Assembly: GCA_003024175.1 (NCBI GenBank)
Contig: MDYQ01000223.1
Location: 1 to 43,655 of the forward strand
Length of the DNA: 43,655 bases
Direction: 5' to 3'
From: Planoprotostelium fungivorum
Lineage: Eukaryota > Evosea > Variosea > Cavosteliida > Cavosteliaceae
Of the stretch, positions 1 to 10,169 are shown piece by piece. The position numbers and the translations under genes are program-made. The notes under the pieces were generated by a model that was not told the DNA's origin, ran no database searches, and worked only from the letters and a program-made list of their open reading frames with translations. Each line of letters opens with the position of its first letter. The first letter of the stretch is position 1.

Positions 1-99
1 AGAGAGTTCTTTCTGGGAGACAAGGAGATGACACGCTGTTGTAGAGGAGGGTGACGGAATCAGAGAGACAACTCGTCAGATCGCAAGGACCCACGCAGC

Positions 100-1624
100 A
101 TGAAGACGTTCCTTCTGTTGGCTCTCATCGCGACCGCTCTTGCCGCTGGAAAGCGAGGTGATGGGAGGTATTCAGTCGTATGATTCTGATGATATCGCGT
201 AGGACTCCCCATTGGAAGTCCCTTTCAGGTATCCACGGACCTGAAGTTGTTCGAAACGAATGCCATCAGTTGGATGTATAACTGGGGTACCAATTCCCCC
301 GCCAACAGCTCCTCCATCCAGTTCATCCCCATGCAGTGGAACGATAAGGGAATCGAACAACTCGAGGTGACATCTCCCCCTCTTCATTTCTATCATTCCC
401 AGTCTCACCTTCCATCAGTCTAAAGTGCTGGCCACCTGCTCCAACTATGTCTTGGGTTTCAACGAGCCCGATCTTCAAGCTCAAGCCGGAATGACGCCCG
501 CTCATTCCTGCGACCTGTGGAAACAATACATCAGACCTCTGAAAGAGAAGTACGGAATCAAATTGGGCCTTCCCGTCGTCACCAATGGAGGGCAAAAGTG
601 GCTCGCAGACTTCATGTCCCTCTGCCCCGATCACAATGCAGACTTCCTCCCCCTCCACTGGTATGGGCAGTACATGGGAGACATCACATGGTACATTGGA
701 AGCGTCCACGAGAAGTATCCCAACCTTCCCATCTGGATCACAGAGTATGCATCCGTCTCGAAGGATGCCAATGAGGTCGTCAAGTTTGCCAAAGAGTCCA
801 TGGCCTACCTGGAGTCTCTCCCCTGGGTAGAGAGGGTGAGTTCACTTCTCAACACGATCATCTCACCATGATGCAGTACGCATGGTTCGGAACATGGAGA
901 ACCAACAGCGATTGGCGTAAGTGACACTCTCATCACCTTCATCCTCATCACCTCCATCATCATCATCTGACTCCGACAGCCGTCGCCACTCTCACTTCTG
1001 ACGGAAAGCTCTCCGCCGTCGGTCAAGCTTACTTAGACACCCCCTATAACAACACCGTCACCCTCACCTATCGATGCGGTAACAAACCAACCACATCTAT
1101 CGCCAAGCCAACCACCTCTACCGTGAAGCCAACCACCTCTACCGTGAAGCCCACCACCTCTACCGTGAAGCCTACTACTTCCAGCGTGACTCCCACTACT
1201 GGCGTTCCAGCAGACGCCAAAATCACCATCACATCATCATCGGGCCTCAACGTCTACGTCGATTCGGACAAACAGCTGAGGGCTGAGAAGAACCAAACCG
1301 GCACCGTCTTCCTCTTAAAGTGGCACGACCAGACCTCCATGTCCATCGTGCATGCGAGCAGTGGACAGTTTGTGTCGGCCGAGAGTGGAGGAAGGAGACC
1401 TCTCATTGCCAACCGTCAATCTGCTTCTACTTGGGAGAAGTTCTGGATCACGAGAACGGAAGGTGATGATGATGATGGAGGGGAACGTCTAAAGAGGTGC
1501 AGGTCGAGTGTCTCTCAAGTCATGGGCGAACGGAAGGTTTGTGGCGGTTCAGAACGACGGGTACTTGTTGGCTGATGACACGTCCATCGCCGTCGGCTCC
1601 CTCTTCTCTTTCAAGTACTTGTGA
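100..1624 (+). CDS. Secreted GH128-like glycoside hydrolase with C-terminal fascin-like domain
   Basis: Exons 100-157, 203-366, 419-835, 877-916, 980-1462, 1503-1624; 427 aa. The product starts with a signal peptide (MKTFLLLALIATALA). The catalytic part resembles the fungal Glyco_hydro_cc (Asl1/GH128) family of putative beta-1,3-glucanases: it has ISWMYNW near the start, the acid/base motif GFNEPD and the strand motif WITEYA, with the two glutamates expected for catalysis. A short Pro/Thr/Ser linker of 7-residue repeats follows. The last ~140 residues look like a fascin-type beta-trefoil (repeated GxFVxxxxxGxLxA patterns, e.g. SGQFVSAES and NGRFVAVQNDG). All splice joins keep frame with GT..AG ends. 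The likely role is extracellular or cell-wall glucan binding and cleavage; substrate is inferred. The call of the hydrolase is firm, the fascin-like call moderate. Confidence 0.88.
1084..1197 (+). repeat. 21-nt tandem repeat coding a K-P-T-T-S-T-V linker
   Basis: Four to five imperfect copies of a 21-nt unit encode K-P-T-T-S-x-V in the linker between the hydrolase and the trefoil of the upstream gene. The Thr/Ser/Pro content suggests an O-glycosylated spacer. Confidence 0.85.
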
Positions 1625-1643
1625 TGAGATAAAAAATCTCTCA

Positions 1644-1649
1644 AATAAA
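1644..1649 (+). promoter_or_regulatory. Candidate polyadenylation signal AATAAA
   Basis: AATAAA lies 20 bases after the stop of the GH128-like gene, a usual distance. There is no transcript evidence. Confidence 0.4.
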
Positions 1650-1788
1650 AGACAAAAAGTCTCTTTCATCGTCTAACTCGATTGAGATGATGCATCCATC
1701 GTGATGCAGGATTCAATTCGTATCTTACCATTGAGAATGCTGAGGAAAAGGTGAACATTCTGTGCTATAGAGCCAATACTGTATTTCT

Positions 1789-1837
1789 CCGTAATCGGAG
1801 GCGTATTTTGGTTTCGTCACCAATTCTCCGTACACGG
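1789..1837. promoter_or_regulatory. Two CCG-N4-CGG palindromes upstream of a short gene
   Basis: CTCCGTAATCGGAG (CCG at 1789-1791, CGG at 1796-1798) and CTCCGTACACGGAG (CCG at 1828-1830, CGG at 1835-1837) are 39 bp apart and start about 100 bp before the ATG at 1893. Everted CGG half-sites with 4-bp spacing are the class of site bound by Leu3-type Zn2Cys6 dimers. Use as a binding site is inferred. Confidence 0.4.
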
Positions 1838-1892
1838 AGAGCTTCTTTTGACTTGTCTCGCATGACAATCATTATCACACACAACTTGAACC

Positions 1893-2476
1893 ATGAAAGC
1901 CGACCAGATCAAGGAACTCAACTCCATCACCGCCAGCTCAGTCCTCACCTTCTCTGTGAGACCCGAGGACTACAAAAGAGCACGCAAGGGAGTCGGATGC
2001 ATCATCCCATTCAACAACTGCTTTCAAATGATATTGGATTCATCCAACTTCGTGGCTCTTTCGAACCGGATGATCTCCCCGAAGGACTGAAGGAATCGCT
2101 GGAAGATAGCTTGGACAAGGGCATGCAAGTCTGCGCTTTAGAAGTCGAACTTCTAATCAAGATGCCTACGGTCAGGATGTATGGAGCGTGCAGGACATAC
2201 CCCAAGGAGCAGCTCGAGAAGTCCATCAAAAAGTACAACAAGATTATGAATGAGGAATGCCACGAGAGGGATAAGAAGTCTAAGAGGGAGAAGGAGACCA
2301 AGAGGGAGAAGGAGAACAAGAGGGAGAAGGAGATCAAGAAGGACAAGGAGTCGAAGAAGGACAAGGAGTCGAAGAAGGACAAGGAGACCAAGAAGAACAA
2401 GGAGTCTAAGAGAGACAAGGATTCCAAGGGGAAGAAGACCGTCAAGAAGGAGAAGATCATCGCTAAGTCTGCGTGA
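1893..2476 (+). CDS. Lysine-rich protein with a reading-frame conflict
   Basis: The ATG at 1893 opens a protein-like frame (MKADQIKELN...) that stops at 2090. From about 1979 a second frame (+2) is open to the stop at 2476 and reads as a charged domain followed by a long Lys/Glu/Asp tail. A 23-nt GTGAG..AG intron (1956-1978) or a 38-nt one (1941-1978) would join the frames, but both discard residues that look coding. The alternative is a 1-nt indel in the assembly or a decayed gene. A start at 1862 in the second frame is also open. I recognise no family. The tail could be nuclear or nucleolar, but that is a guess from composition only. Confidence 0.5.
2276..2430 (+). repeat. Degenerate tandem repeat coding K-x-K-E/D-x-K units
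   Basis: Purine-rich repeats of about 15-18 nt (AAGAGGGAGAAGGAG and AAGAAGGACAAGGAG types) encode alternating Lys and Glu/Asp in the C-terminal tail of the lysine-rich gene. Slippage here could change repeat number between strains. Confidence 0.8.
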
Positions 2477-2844
2477 TGGAGGAGCTGTGGAGCCTCTCAT
2501 CCTCAGATGATCGATAAAATGTAGATATATAAGGTTCATCTGCAATATACATGTCCTTCGTAGTCCATGTGCGAAAGAAACATCCAAAGAACTACGAGGT
2601 GAGCTGCCAGGGGTGATCTTAATTTTATGATCAATGCCACGAAGCTTCATGAGAATGTGCTCACATAAAGAAGCGCAGTTGATGTCACCTTCGATCGTGT
2701 TCCGAACTTGAGCCCGTTCATCGATGTCATTCACGATGGACGATGGCCAACACTGAGACCCTCTCGTGTCAATTCTCTGAATTTATTTCTTCAATACAAA
2801 TCTCGATGAAACCTCAAACGTTCGCAAGCTGTGACTCTCTCTTC
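2477..2844. other. Convergent intergenic stretch
   Basis: This holds the 3' ends of the lysine-rich gene (+) and CNOT9 (-). Short open frames on both strands show no family motif. I see nothing else in it. Confidence 0.5.
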
Positions 2845-4066
2845 TCAGTGAACAATGTCTAACAGTTGGTTGAGCCAGCGCTTGGTGGTCATGTCGTCCT
2901 TCAGATAGTTATCGAACGTTCCATTTCGGAAGGCTTCGGGCATGCACAACTTGAGAGCTTCTCTCGATCTGTGATGCAAATCAGCATGTGATTATGCATG
3001 ATGTCTTCTCACTTTGGGTGGTCAGACAACCTCAAGTAACATCTAACGGTGTGTTTCAAGAGTCTCTGAGAGGGTTGCTCGACGAGCATGGAGATCATGT
3101 TGGACAGAACTGTCGAAACAGCGTAGAACCTCTCGTAAGTTGCACAGATGTAGGCCAGACCCATGTCATCTAAGAGGATCTTCTGCACGATGAAAGTGGC
3201 GACCGTCTTAGACAATTCACTTCCCGTTTCCATGATCCTGAGACACAATGGGATGATCTCGGTTTGGAGGAGGAAGTTGATGACTTCGGAATCGTCCATC
3301 TGTAACATCTTCAGTTTCTCTGAGGAGATGGATGTCGTGCGTTACCTTGACTAGAGCACCGATTACACCGAGGGAAGTTAATCTCAGGTATTCAAATGGG
3401 CGTGTTTTGCTTGTCGTATTCAAAAATGGATACAGATAGAGAGGTATGTGAGCTGGGACGGTCAACAACTCATTCGGAAATGGAAGATATGGAAGACATC
3501 TCATTTGTAATGGATTTGGTTAGAGATAGGATCTGCTCACCACTCAAGAACAGAGAGCGTGTGTCAGAGTGTGATGCCACACATTGCAAGAGAGCTAAAG
3601 CATTACATACCCTGTTAAACGTTACTAAGGGGTTTGAATACGTGGAATGGTGTGTCTGTGAGATACCTATTTGAGGCGGGAGCCTTCAGCTTTGGCGGAG
3701 ACAGAAGAGGGTATATGGATACAATCTCTTGTAGTAGACAGGCAATTGTTCCAAAAGAACTCCACAATATGGGAGCGAGATCTGGAACAATCTCCCTCTT
3801 CTTGCTGAAAGAAACATTAAGATGATGTGACATTCGATATGGGGTAATATGAGTCACCTCAGATCTAACAGAGCGGTTTCTCTCTTATCTGGGTTGGTCA
3901 GCTCGTGAACTAACGTCCAAATCTGCGCCAAATCGTGCCTCTCTGGCCTATGATCCGCATGGACGTAGGGGTTCGATATTCCACTCGACATCTGCCCCGC
4001 AGACAGTAGACCCCCGCCCATGTTGAAGCCTCCGCTCAACATTCCTTGCAATAGATTTGGATTCAT
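2845..4066 (-). CDS. CNOT9: CCR4-NOT complex subunit 9 (Caf40/Rcd1)
   Basis: Exons on the minus strand: 3858-4066, 3667-3804, 3541-3611, 3346-3452, 3013-3308, 2845-2968; 314 aa, close to the usual ~300. CNOT9 is the armadillo-repeat subunit of the CCR4-NOT deadenylase that docks NOT1 and GW/aromatic-rich partners. Family signatures are near identical: [77 protein letters not shown] and the C-terminal [10 protein letters not shown]. The start at 4066 ([10 protein letters not shown]) gives a short Gly/Met-rich N-terminus, as in fungal homologues. All five introns are 38-88 nt and keep frame. Confidence 0.96.
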
Positions 4067-4191
4067 GATATGAGGTCCTGATCTTGTTGGCTTTTTGCCA
4101 CGAAAAACGTCCGGTACAAATATTTGTACCCAACGGCGTGGAAACAAAAACTCGACACAAACATGATGTCCATCGCGTGTATTAATATAGA

Positions 4192-5543
4192 TTAGACGTG
4201 GCCCCATGGACTACCCAGACCTTGAAGGAAGAGCTCGAGGGGCTTGGTCAAGCTTCCGGGGTCCTCCACACAAGACAAGTCTCCCGTGTTTGGAATCTGA
4301 TGGAAGATGAGACGTTGGACGTCTACAGGACTTCACCTCCAGCTTGCTTCTCAATGTGGGATCGAAGAGATGGAAAGAATCGAAGGTGGCTGTGACATGA
4401 TGGCCGTCTCTACCTACGATGACAAAGACGTGGAATCTGTGGGAGTTCAGTCTCGATTTTATTTCATTTTATTGTTTCATGATCGACTCACGTGATGTCA
4501 CCCAGGTTCTTGTTGATCTTACGGCTGTTCATCTTCAGTGATCGATGTCTCCATGAAGAACAGACGAGATGTTCTATCATCGACGATGATGTCGATGGTG
4601 TCTGATGAGATAAGATTCTTCACCCAGAGAAGGAGTCGATGAACTGAGCCAAGTTGTTCGGGTTCAATTGGGCCAGTTGGACTTTATACTGAGCCACCAG
4701 ATCTGGTGTCGTCTTGTAGGTATGCTGCATGCATTCAGTCTCGACATCGCAGATGACATGGTGTCTCACATCGCTGAACCATTTGTTCAAAAAGTGTCTA
4801 AGAACCAACTCGTTCATTCCTGCCTTCTGCAGGGCGATGCGGTCAGCCTGTGTCGTGTTTAGAGGATGATGCAGATGATACATGCATGTGACGTGGCGAG
4901 ATGATGACAGTTGGGTCTTACATTTCCGATGATGTATTCGGTCCATCCTGGTTCTAAAGGATCCGAGTTGATCATGAGTAATCCAGCCATCGAAGATCTA
5001 AACTTGAGCTGCAGAAGAGGGTGAGTTTCAAAGATAACTCAAGTCGACATACACCGTAGTTCAACAAGAGAGTACCTCCAGCACCAACTCCTAAACCCAG
5101 GAAGGTGTTGATGCTTTCGCGATGAGTCAAAGAGGATGAAAACGAGATCTCACTTGTGTTTACCGAGTTGGGCGTGAAGTTGGTTGAGAAGGTCATCAAA
5201 CGAGGGAAACTCTCCGGGGTTGAGATCGGCATCATTGGCTGCCTGTCCTGGGTACTTGACGTGGTAGATACAGAAACGAGAGAAGATGGCTTTGTGTGGT
5301 TCGTAATCTAACAGTGGTCGAAAGGCTAATTCGGCTGTATCATTTTCAATCGCACATTTCAGCTACATCAGAGAAACTCACTGCTGAGACCTACGTCAGG
5401 GGCAGCAACCAGAGCGGGTAGAGAGGGATCACCCTCCAGAATCAATTCCATCTGTGCCTTGTTGCTGAGACCTTCCTGGGATGAGATCAGCCAAGGACAG
5501 AATAACATGAGGGACGAACCTCCATAGCTTGTGAGGGATCCAT
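4192..5543 (-). CDS. NDRG family alpha/beta-hydrolase-fold protein
   Basis: Exons 5520-5543, 5382-5475, 5154-5334, 5053-5113, 4922-5008, 4624-4847, 4492-4524, 4337-4436, 4192-4296; 302 aa. It matches the N-myc downstream-regulated (NDRG) family: FCIYHVKYPGQ, FPSFDDLLNQL, FLGLGVGAGGTLLLNYG, GLLMINSDP then GW, and a C-terminus with ELFLQGLGSP. The nucleophile elbow reads GVGAG, with no Ser, as is normal for NDRG proteins, so it is probably not an enzyme; relatives act in stress signalling and trafficking. The first exon uses a GTTCGT donor, so the exact N-terminus is less sure. The 33-nt exon at 4492-4524 and the ~100-nt intron before it are needed to keep the family alignment. Confidence 0.9.
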
Positions 5544-5853
5544 CGTCGTCGTGTCCTTTGTGTTTGGTAGTTTGTGCCAGGAGCAGAAGTAGCGTCTGCG
5601 GAATTTGGATGAGATTTCTCAAATTGAACGAACGGTGAAGAACATCAACCACGGACGGCAACAGAAGAGTAGACGGTGTGTGACGGTAGTTCTTCGATTG
5701 GCCACTTCTGATGTCCATCGATATTGCTCTACAATCAAGTGAAGTTGTGCTCAACATAATCTTTATGTTCCTCGTGCACCACGACAGAGTCGGAGCGTAG
5801 ATGTTAATCCTTAAGAGTTTTCTACGCTTCTTTCTGGAGTGTTGAAGATCGTC
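5544..5853. other. Intergenic stretch upstream of NDRG
   Basis: This lies 5' of the NDRG gene and 3' of the small minus-strand gene. An open frame continues on the minus strand to 5757 but shows no motif. Probably the NDRG promoter and leader. Confidence 0.4.
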
Positions 5854-6237
5854 TTATCGTCGTGTATCGTGTGGAGTTATGATCGACGATGAGACGACCA
5901 AGTTTCTATGGGTGACACAACCGAAATTCACAAAGACCTCATGACGCTCGCTTTCTTCGTGACGCCCTAGATCAAGCTGGCCGCTATAACGTGAGAAGTA
6001 GAGAATGAATGTGTGGGATTCATCCAGATACAACGCCTTCGTTCCTTCAGAATATTCGGAGAAGAAGAAAGAGTACAGGGTGAGGACCTTGACCGACTCA
6101 ATTGAGGGTGGCAGCTCTGAAGTGGAGATTCACCTCTAACTACCTATATATGTTGAGAGTCCCTAATTAGTTTCGTTATCCATCTCAACCTTTGTACGCT
6201 GAATCGCACAACGACAAGAATTAGATGATGTCGGCAT
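5854..6237 (-). CDS. Small hypothetical protein (100 aa), two exons
   Basis: Exons 6198-6237 and 5854-6116 join through an 80-nt GTACAA..CAG intron to a continuous 100-codon frame, MPTSSNSCRCAIQ leading into a hydrophobic-aromatic region (VKVLTLYSFFF) and a polar C-terminus ending HDTRR. I recognise no family. The support is an ATG, a frame-keeping join, and a second exon of 263 nt without stops. It could still be a chance open frame. Confidence 0.42.
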
Positions 6238-6346
6238 CTTCTCACGGTAGATAACCGTGTATATGGCGGTTTGTTAACGTGGATGTATTGTCATAGGATC
6301 GCGACAAACTGACAGACCCGATGGCCATTTCTTAAGCGGGTCCATC

Positions 6347-8544
6347 ATGAAGAGGCAACTATCCAGGTGAGCTCTTCTATAAGGAAATATGTTCGGTAAC
6401 CCTAACAGTCTCCTCGTTCTGTCCATCTTCGCTGTCGCATTATGTGCTCCTAGAGGCGAGTCCCTCTTCGAAAGAATCATCCTGACTCATTCGTAGCCTC
6501 TTTCGTCTCCGTCATCGATGGTCCTGACCATCAATACGCTCCGACGTGGAGTAATTGGAATCGACATCCGCTCTGGCTCATCTTATGTTAGGTAATGGAT
6601 GGAGTCTCACCTGGAGATACAACAACACCCATTTGCAATTCACCGTCTCTGGAACTTCCGAATGGGTGATCCTCCATCCATTTTGTGAGATGTCTCTTAC
6701 CTCTATCAGGTGGGTCTGGGCTTCAACAACGAAAACGGTCTGATGCAGGGAGCCGATCTCACCTTCGCATACATCGACGGAAATGGAACCGCAGTTCTAC
6801 TGGATCAATACGGAGTCGGCGAACAGTCACCCGTAGACGACACTGGTGAGATATCTCATTCCACGGAAGATGATATGTATTCTGACCCACGATCTCAGAC
6901 GGAGGTGGCAGCTATGACCTCACACTTTTGCATGGCTCGAAGGACAACGGTACGATCAGCTTCACCTTCTTGAGAAAATGGTACACTGGAGATGCCAGAG
7001 ATGCACAGATATCCCCCACTCCTACCAACATTCTCTGGGCTCAAGGACCTCTGCGCAACAACAACAAGGTGCAGAGATGACAATGTCCGCGGCATCTAAT
7101 GCAATACAGAGATTCGGATTCCACACCTACTACGGTACGGACTTGATCCAGTTGGTCAACTACACCACCAGCACTAGTTCGACCTCTTCTCAACAGGTTT
7201 GGACTTCCAGCACGACCGAGGCCTGGCCAACTTCTGGTTCGACTTTCAGCTGGTCAGATCCTAGTTCAACTTCCAGGACGAGCCAGACCTGGTCAATTGC
7301 TAGCTCGACTTCAGCTCCCGAGCCCACCAGGTATCGCAACATCATCCACCCCGACACGAACTTTCATCATCAAACTCATCTCACAGTCATCTCGTCTCAT
7401 CCTCCCAGATACTCGAACGGATTTCAAAACAAATTCTTCGCCTTAGACTGGACAGTCGAAGGAGATCAGATCACCTTCACCATGACATCACACATCGGTG
7501 GATGGGTGAGTCCACACAATTGAATCTCGATTTATCTGTTTCAAACTCATTCGTATAGGTCGGCATCGGACTCAACCGACAGCCAGACATGAGCGGAGCC
7601 GACATGATGGTGGGGTGGATGTCCCATTACTTCACCCTCTTGGACCAACATGCTTTGGGCCATCAGCCACCCGTCAACGATGCCTCTAATGATCTCAGAG
7701 CACACACTGCTGTGTCGGCCGTCAATCAAACCACTATCACGTTCAGCCGAAATCTGAACACCGGCGACTCTGGTGATTACGTCATCACGTCCGACCCAGT
7801 CTACGTCCTCTGGGCCGTCGGACCTGCACCTCAAGAGGGCAGCCAGGTGATTCATCTACAACGTTGTAGATGGAGATTAAAACGTGCAGATTTATCGCTA
7901 CCACTCGCAGCGTGGAGTCCAGCAGCTGAGACTCTTTCCTCAAACGAATCCAGTTACTGTATCCCAATCTGCACGGTGAATGAAATGAAGAAGGCGTCAG
8001 ATTCTAACATCACACAGACCAGTGACGGGCAGCATAACCGAAGGGCCTTTCTCTCTAAAGTGGGCAATCTCTGACGACATCATCACCTTCGTCATGTCTT
8101 CTTCCGCAGGGGGCTGGGTACCGTCTAAAACATCTCCCCTTCTCATTTCTTCAGGTTGCTATCGGTCTCAACCAAATGGACGTCATGAACGGAGCGGACA
8201 TGATCGTGGGCTGGGTGAACGAAGACCAGAGAGCCACCGTCTTAGACCAGTTCTCCTCTGGACACCGACCTCCCGCTGATGATGCATCCAACGACATCAG
8301 ATTGCTATCGGCCGGCCGTCACGGCAATGAGACCACCATCACTGTGACGAGAAAGTTGAACACGGGAGACTTCAACGACCACGTCATCACGAAAGAGCCT
8401 CTTTACTTGTTGTGGGCCGTCGGAACTCAGCCGAGAGAGGGAAGCAAGGTGAAGATCGGATGATGCATCGCGATGATTGACGGGGTGCAGAGCTATTCGA
8501 GACACACTCAAAGGGGTTCTAAGCGTCTCTCCCTCTTCTCTTAA
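6347..8544 (+). CDS. Secreted protein with three DOMON domains
   Basis: Exons 6347-6366, 6409-6443, 6497-6550, 6592-6665, 6710-6845, 6899-7068, 7110-7330, 7409-7505, 7559-7846, 7890-7975, 8018-8117, 8155-8448, 8491-8544; 542 aa. After a signal peptide (MKRQLSSLLVLSIFAVA) come three DOMON-like beta-sandwiches, each with an LxW strand (SLTWRYNN, ALDWTVEGD, SLKWAISDD), a GW-V-G/A-IGLN turn split by an intron at the same place, an M-x-GAD-x turn, and a closing tail ending LWA-x-G. DOMON domains bind heme or sugar and occur in secreted redox proteins. Domain 1 and 2 are linked by a Ser/Thr/Trp-rich stretch, probably glycosylated. No cytochrome b561 or monooxygenase domain follows. A 4-codon upstream ORF starts at 6321. 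Confidence 0.88.
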
Positions 8545-8587
8545 TTTCGTCTCCGTGTGAACCGTGGAGTTATGCTGTTGGATTAGA

Positions 8588-8593
8588 AATAAA
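8588..8593 (+). promoter_or_regulatory. Candidate polyadenylation signal AATAAA
   Basis: AATAAA lies 44 bases after the DOMON gene stop and directly abuts the end of the convergent small secreted gene. Confidence 0.35.
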
Positions 8594-8597
8594 TACT

Positions 8598-9108
8598 TTA
8601 GTGGGTGTAAATTTCCCTAGAGCGGTCAATTTGCATCTCTGAGACCCAATGATTGTCACTCTCAGAGATACAAGCCCACGTTCCAAGTGTATCATTGTAT
8701 CTGTATGGGAAGATATTTGTTTGCCTTGGTGATTGTAACTTGCAGTGCACGATCAGCACGTTGTGATGGATGTCTCCTTTTCGGCCACCACCGGTGACAA
8801 TTCTCCGCGTTGGCTCTATGGTAGAGCACACAATGGCCTCACGTTCTATGGACCGCTGATTGATGCCCGGTACTGCGGGTACCTCAATATGGGTAATCTG
8901 TCAAGTTGGTCAGATGGCTGGGAAGCTTGTGGTTCAAGTGCCCATCCACGTCAAAAGATGCGCACGAGAGATAAATTGTGTGCCATCCAGTAGTAGCACA
9001 CACGAAGGACATGGACATACATAAGTTGGTACACTCAGAGCCTCTCTGCGTGAGGAATTCAAGTAGTGTGAGGAGTAGAAAAAATAGAGGAAACGTATTC
9101 TTCTTCAA
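8598..9108 (-). CDS. Small secreted cysteine-containing protein (152 aa)
   Basis: Exons 8950-9108 and 8598-8897, joined by a 52-nt intron in phase 0. The start gives a strong signal peptide (MKKNTFPLFFLLLTLLEFL) followed by a mature chain with seven Cys, the first two as CTNLC. I know no family with this pattern. The read-through frame would stop 12 bases past the splice acceptor, which supports the intron. Secretion plus Cys content would fit a cell-surface or effector-like protein, but nothing more can be claimed. Its first exon overlaps the antisense homeobox gene. Confidence 0.6.
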
Positions 9109-9354
9109 CTCGAGGTCGGGAGGTGAAGACTACGCATCATCAAGACGTGAAGACTGAGTGGAAATGTAGGTAGAATCTTCTCGTCCGAACAAAGGTGTAC
9201 GTTGGTGAGGCAGTACCAGTATGACCCTTATCCCAATCTGATGAGAAGAAGAGAACTAGCGGAGGAGCTGTATACGACGGAGAAGAGCATACTCATATGG
9301 TTTCAAAACCAGAGGCAGAGAGAAGCACGAGATAGAATACGAGATAAACGATGA
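9011..9354 (+). CDS. Mini homeobox protein (98 aa)
   Basis: Exons 9011-9122 and 9170-9354. The C-terminal ~55 residues are a homeodomain: FSSEQ start of helix 1, YQYDPYPN before helix 2, RRRELAEELY, and a canonical recognition helix ILIWFQNQRQRE with the invariant W, F, N and R. The chain ends just after helix 3. Upstream there is only a ~40-residue basic Ser/Arg-rich arm, so this is almost a bare DNA-binding domain. If exon 1 is wrong the gene may be a homeobox fragment. Codons read well in exon 2; exon 1 lies opposite a signal-peptide exon, so its coding status is uncertain. Confidence 0.6.
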
Positions 9355-9618
9355 ATTTGTAAATTACCGCAACCTTGGATCCAATCCGCTGGTCAGCCTA
9401 AACCCTCGTGACACAAGTGAACGCAATGCGAGATTTCGCGTATTCAAAGTGTTGTAGAAGACATGTGTGTTTTCACTCAGATTTCCATGACGTCACGACC
9501 GCAGCGAATGCAGACAGGGCAATCAAACGAACAGTAACTAACACATCACCAACCACACGCTGTGAGCTCGATCATGTAGATCCATGTGTCCTGACTGATC
9601 TCTCAGACAAATACAAAC

Positions 9619-9966
9619 ATGTCTGCAGGAGGAAGTGGAGCTCGCATTGGAAAGAAGTTCATGGGTAGGGACGCCGGAGAGATCACCCCTCTCTTAGCTA
9701 TCGTGGGTGGTATTGCAACCATCGCCATTGGACGTCTCGTCTATAAGGGATTATACAAGACGGAGACATTTGACGCTGCCCCCATCGCCGCCGGACCCGT
9801 CACCACGTCGAAGGCCGCCGGATTGAAGGCTACGGTGAGAAGAGAGACGATTATAGGGTGCTGAAAATGTATGCAGCAAGGACCTCTCGAAGACCATCAG
9901 CTGCTGTCAGAGGCAACCAAGAAGCCTGACGACAAGCCAACGCACTCGCCAAGAAACCTGGCTTAA
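9619..9966 (+). CDS. Small single-pass membrane protein (101 aa)
   Basis: Exons 9619-9834 and 9877-9966. The product has a short Gly-rich N-terminus, the segment FMGRDAGEITPLLAIVGG followed by one hydrophobic helix (IATIAIG), then a Lys-containing motif and a polar Pro/Lys/Asp C-terminus. The layout is like small accessory subunits of mitochondrial respiratory complexes, but I cannot name a family. The splice (42-nt GTGAG..CAG) was preferred to the read-through frame because it gives a smoother acidic/basic tail. Confidence 0.6.
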
Positions 9967-10169
9967 ACTGAGATAAAACACTAGATGCACAGCGACCAAC
10001 GCCTCTATCTATCAACATGCACTCATGATTCATCGCCGGGCTCTTTCGTGCTCGGTTACACTCTGAGACGTTCATAACGTGAAGGTGTGGCTTTCGTGAT
10101 GTTTGCGTGGAAGATGCATGTTAGACGATCACCATCACGATGAGAGACGAACGACATCCATACACTGCT

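Noticed and set aside
2011-2734. Long minus-strand Leu/Ser-rich open frames opposite the lysine-rich gene
   Set aside because: They mirror the purine-rich Lys repeat on the plus strand and carry no family motif.
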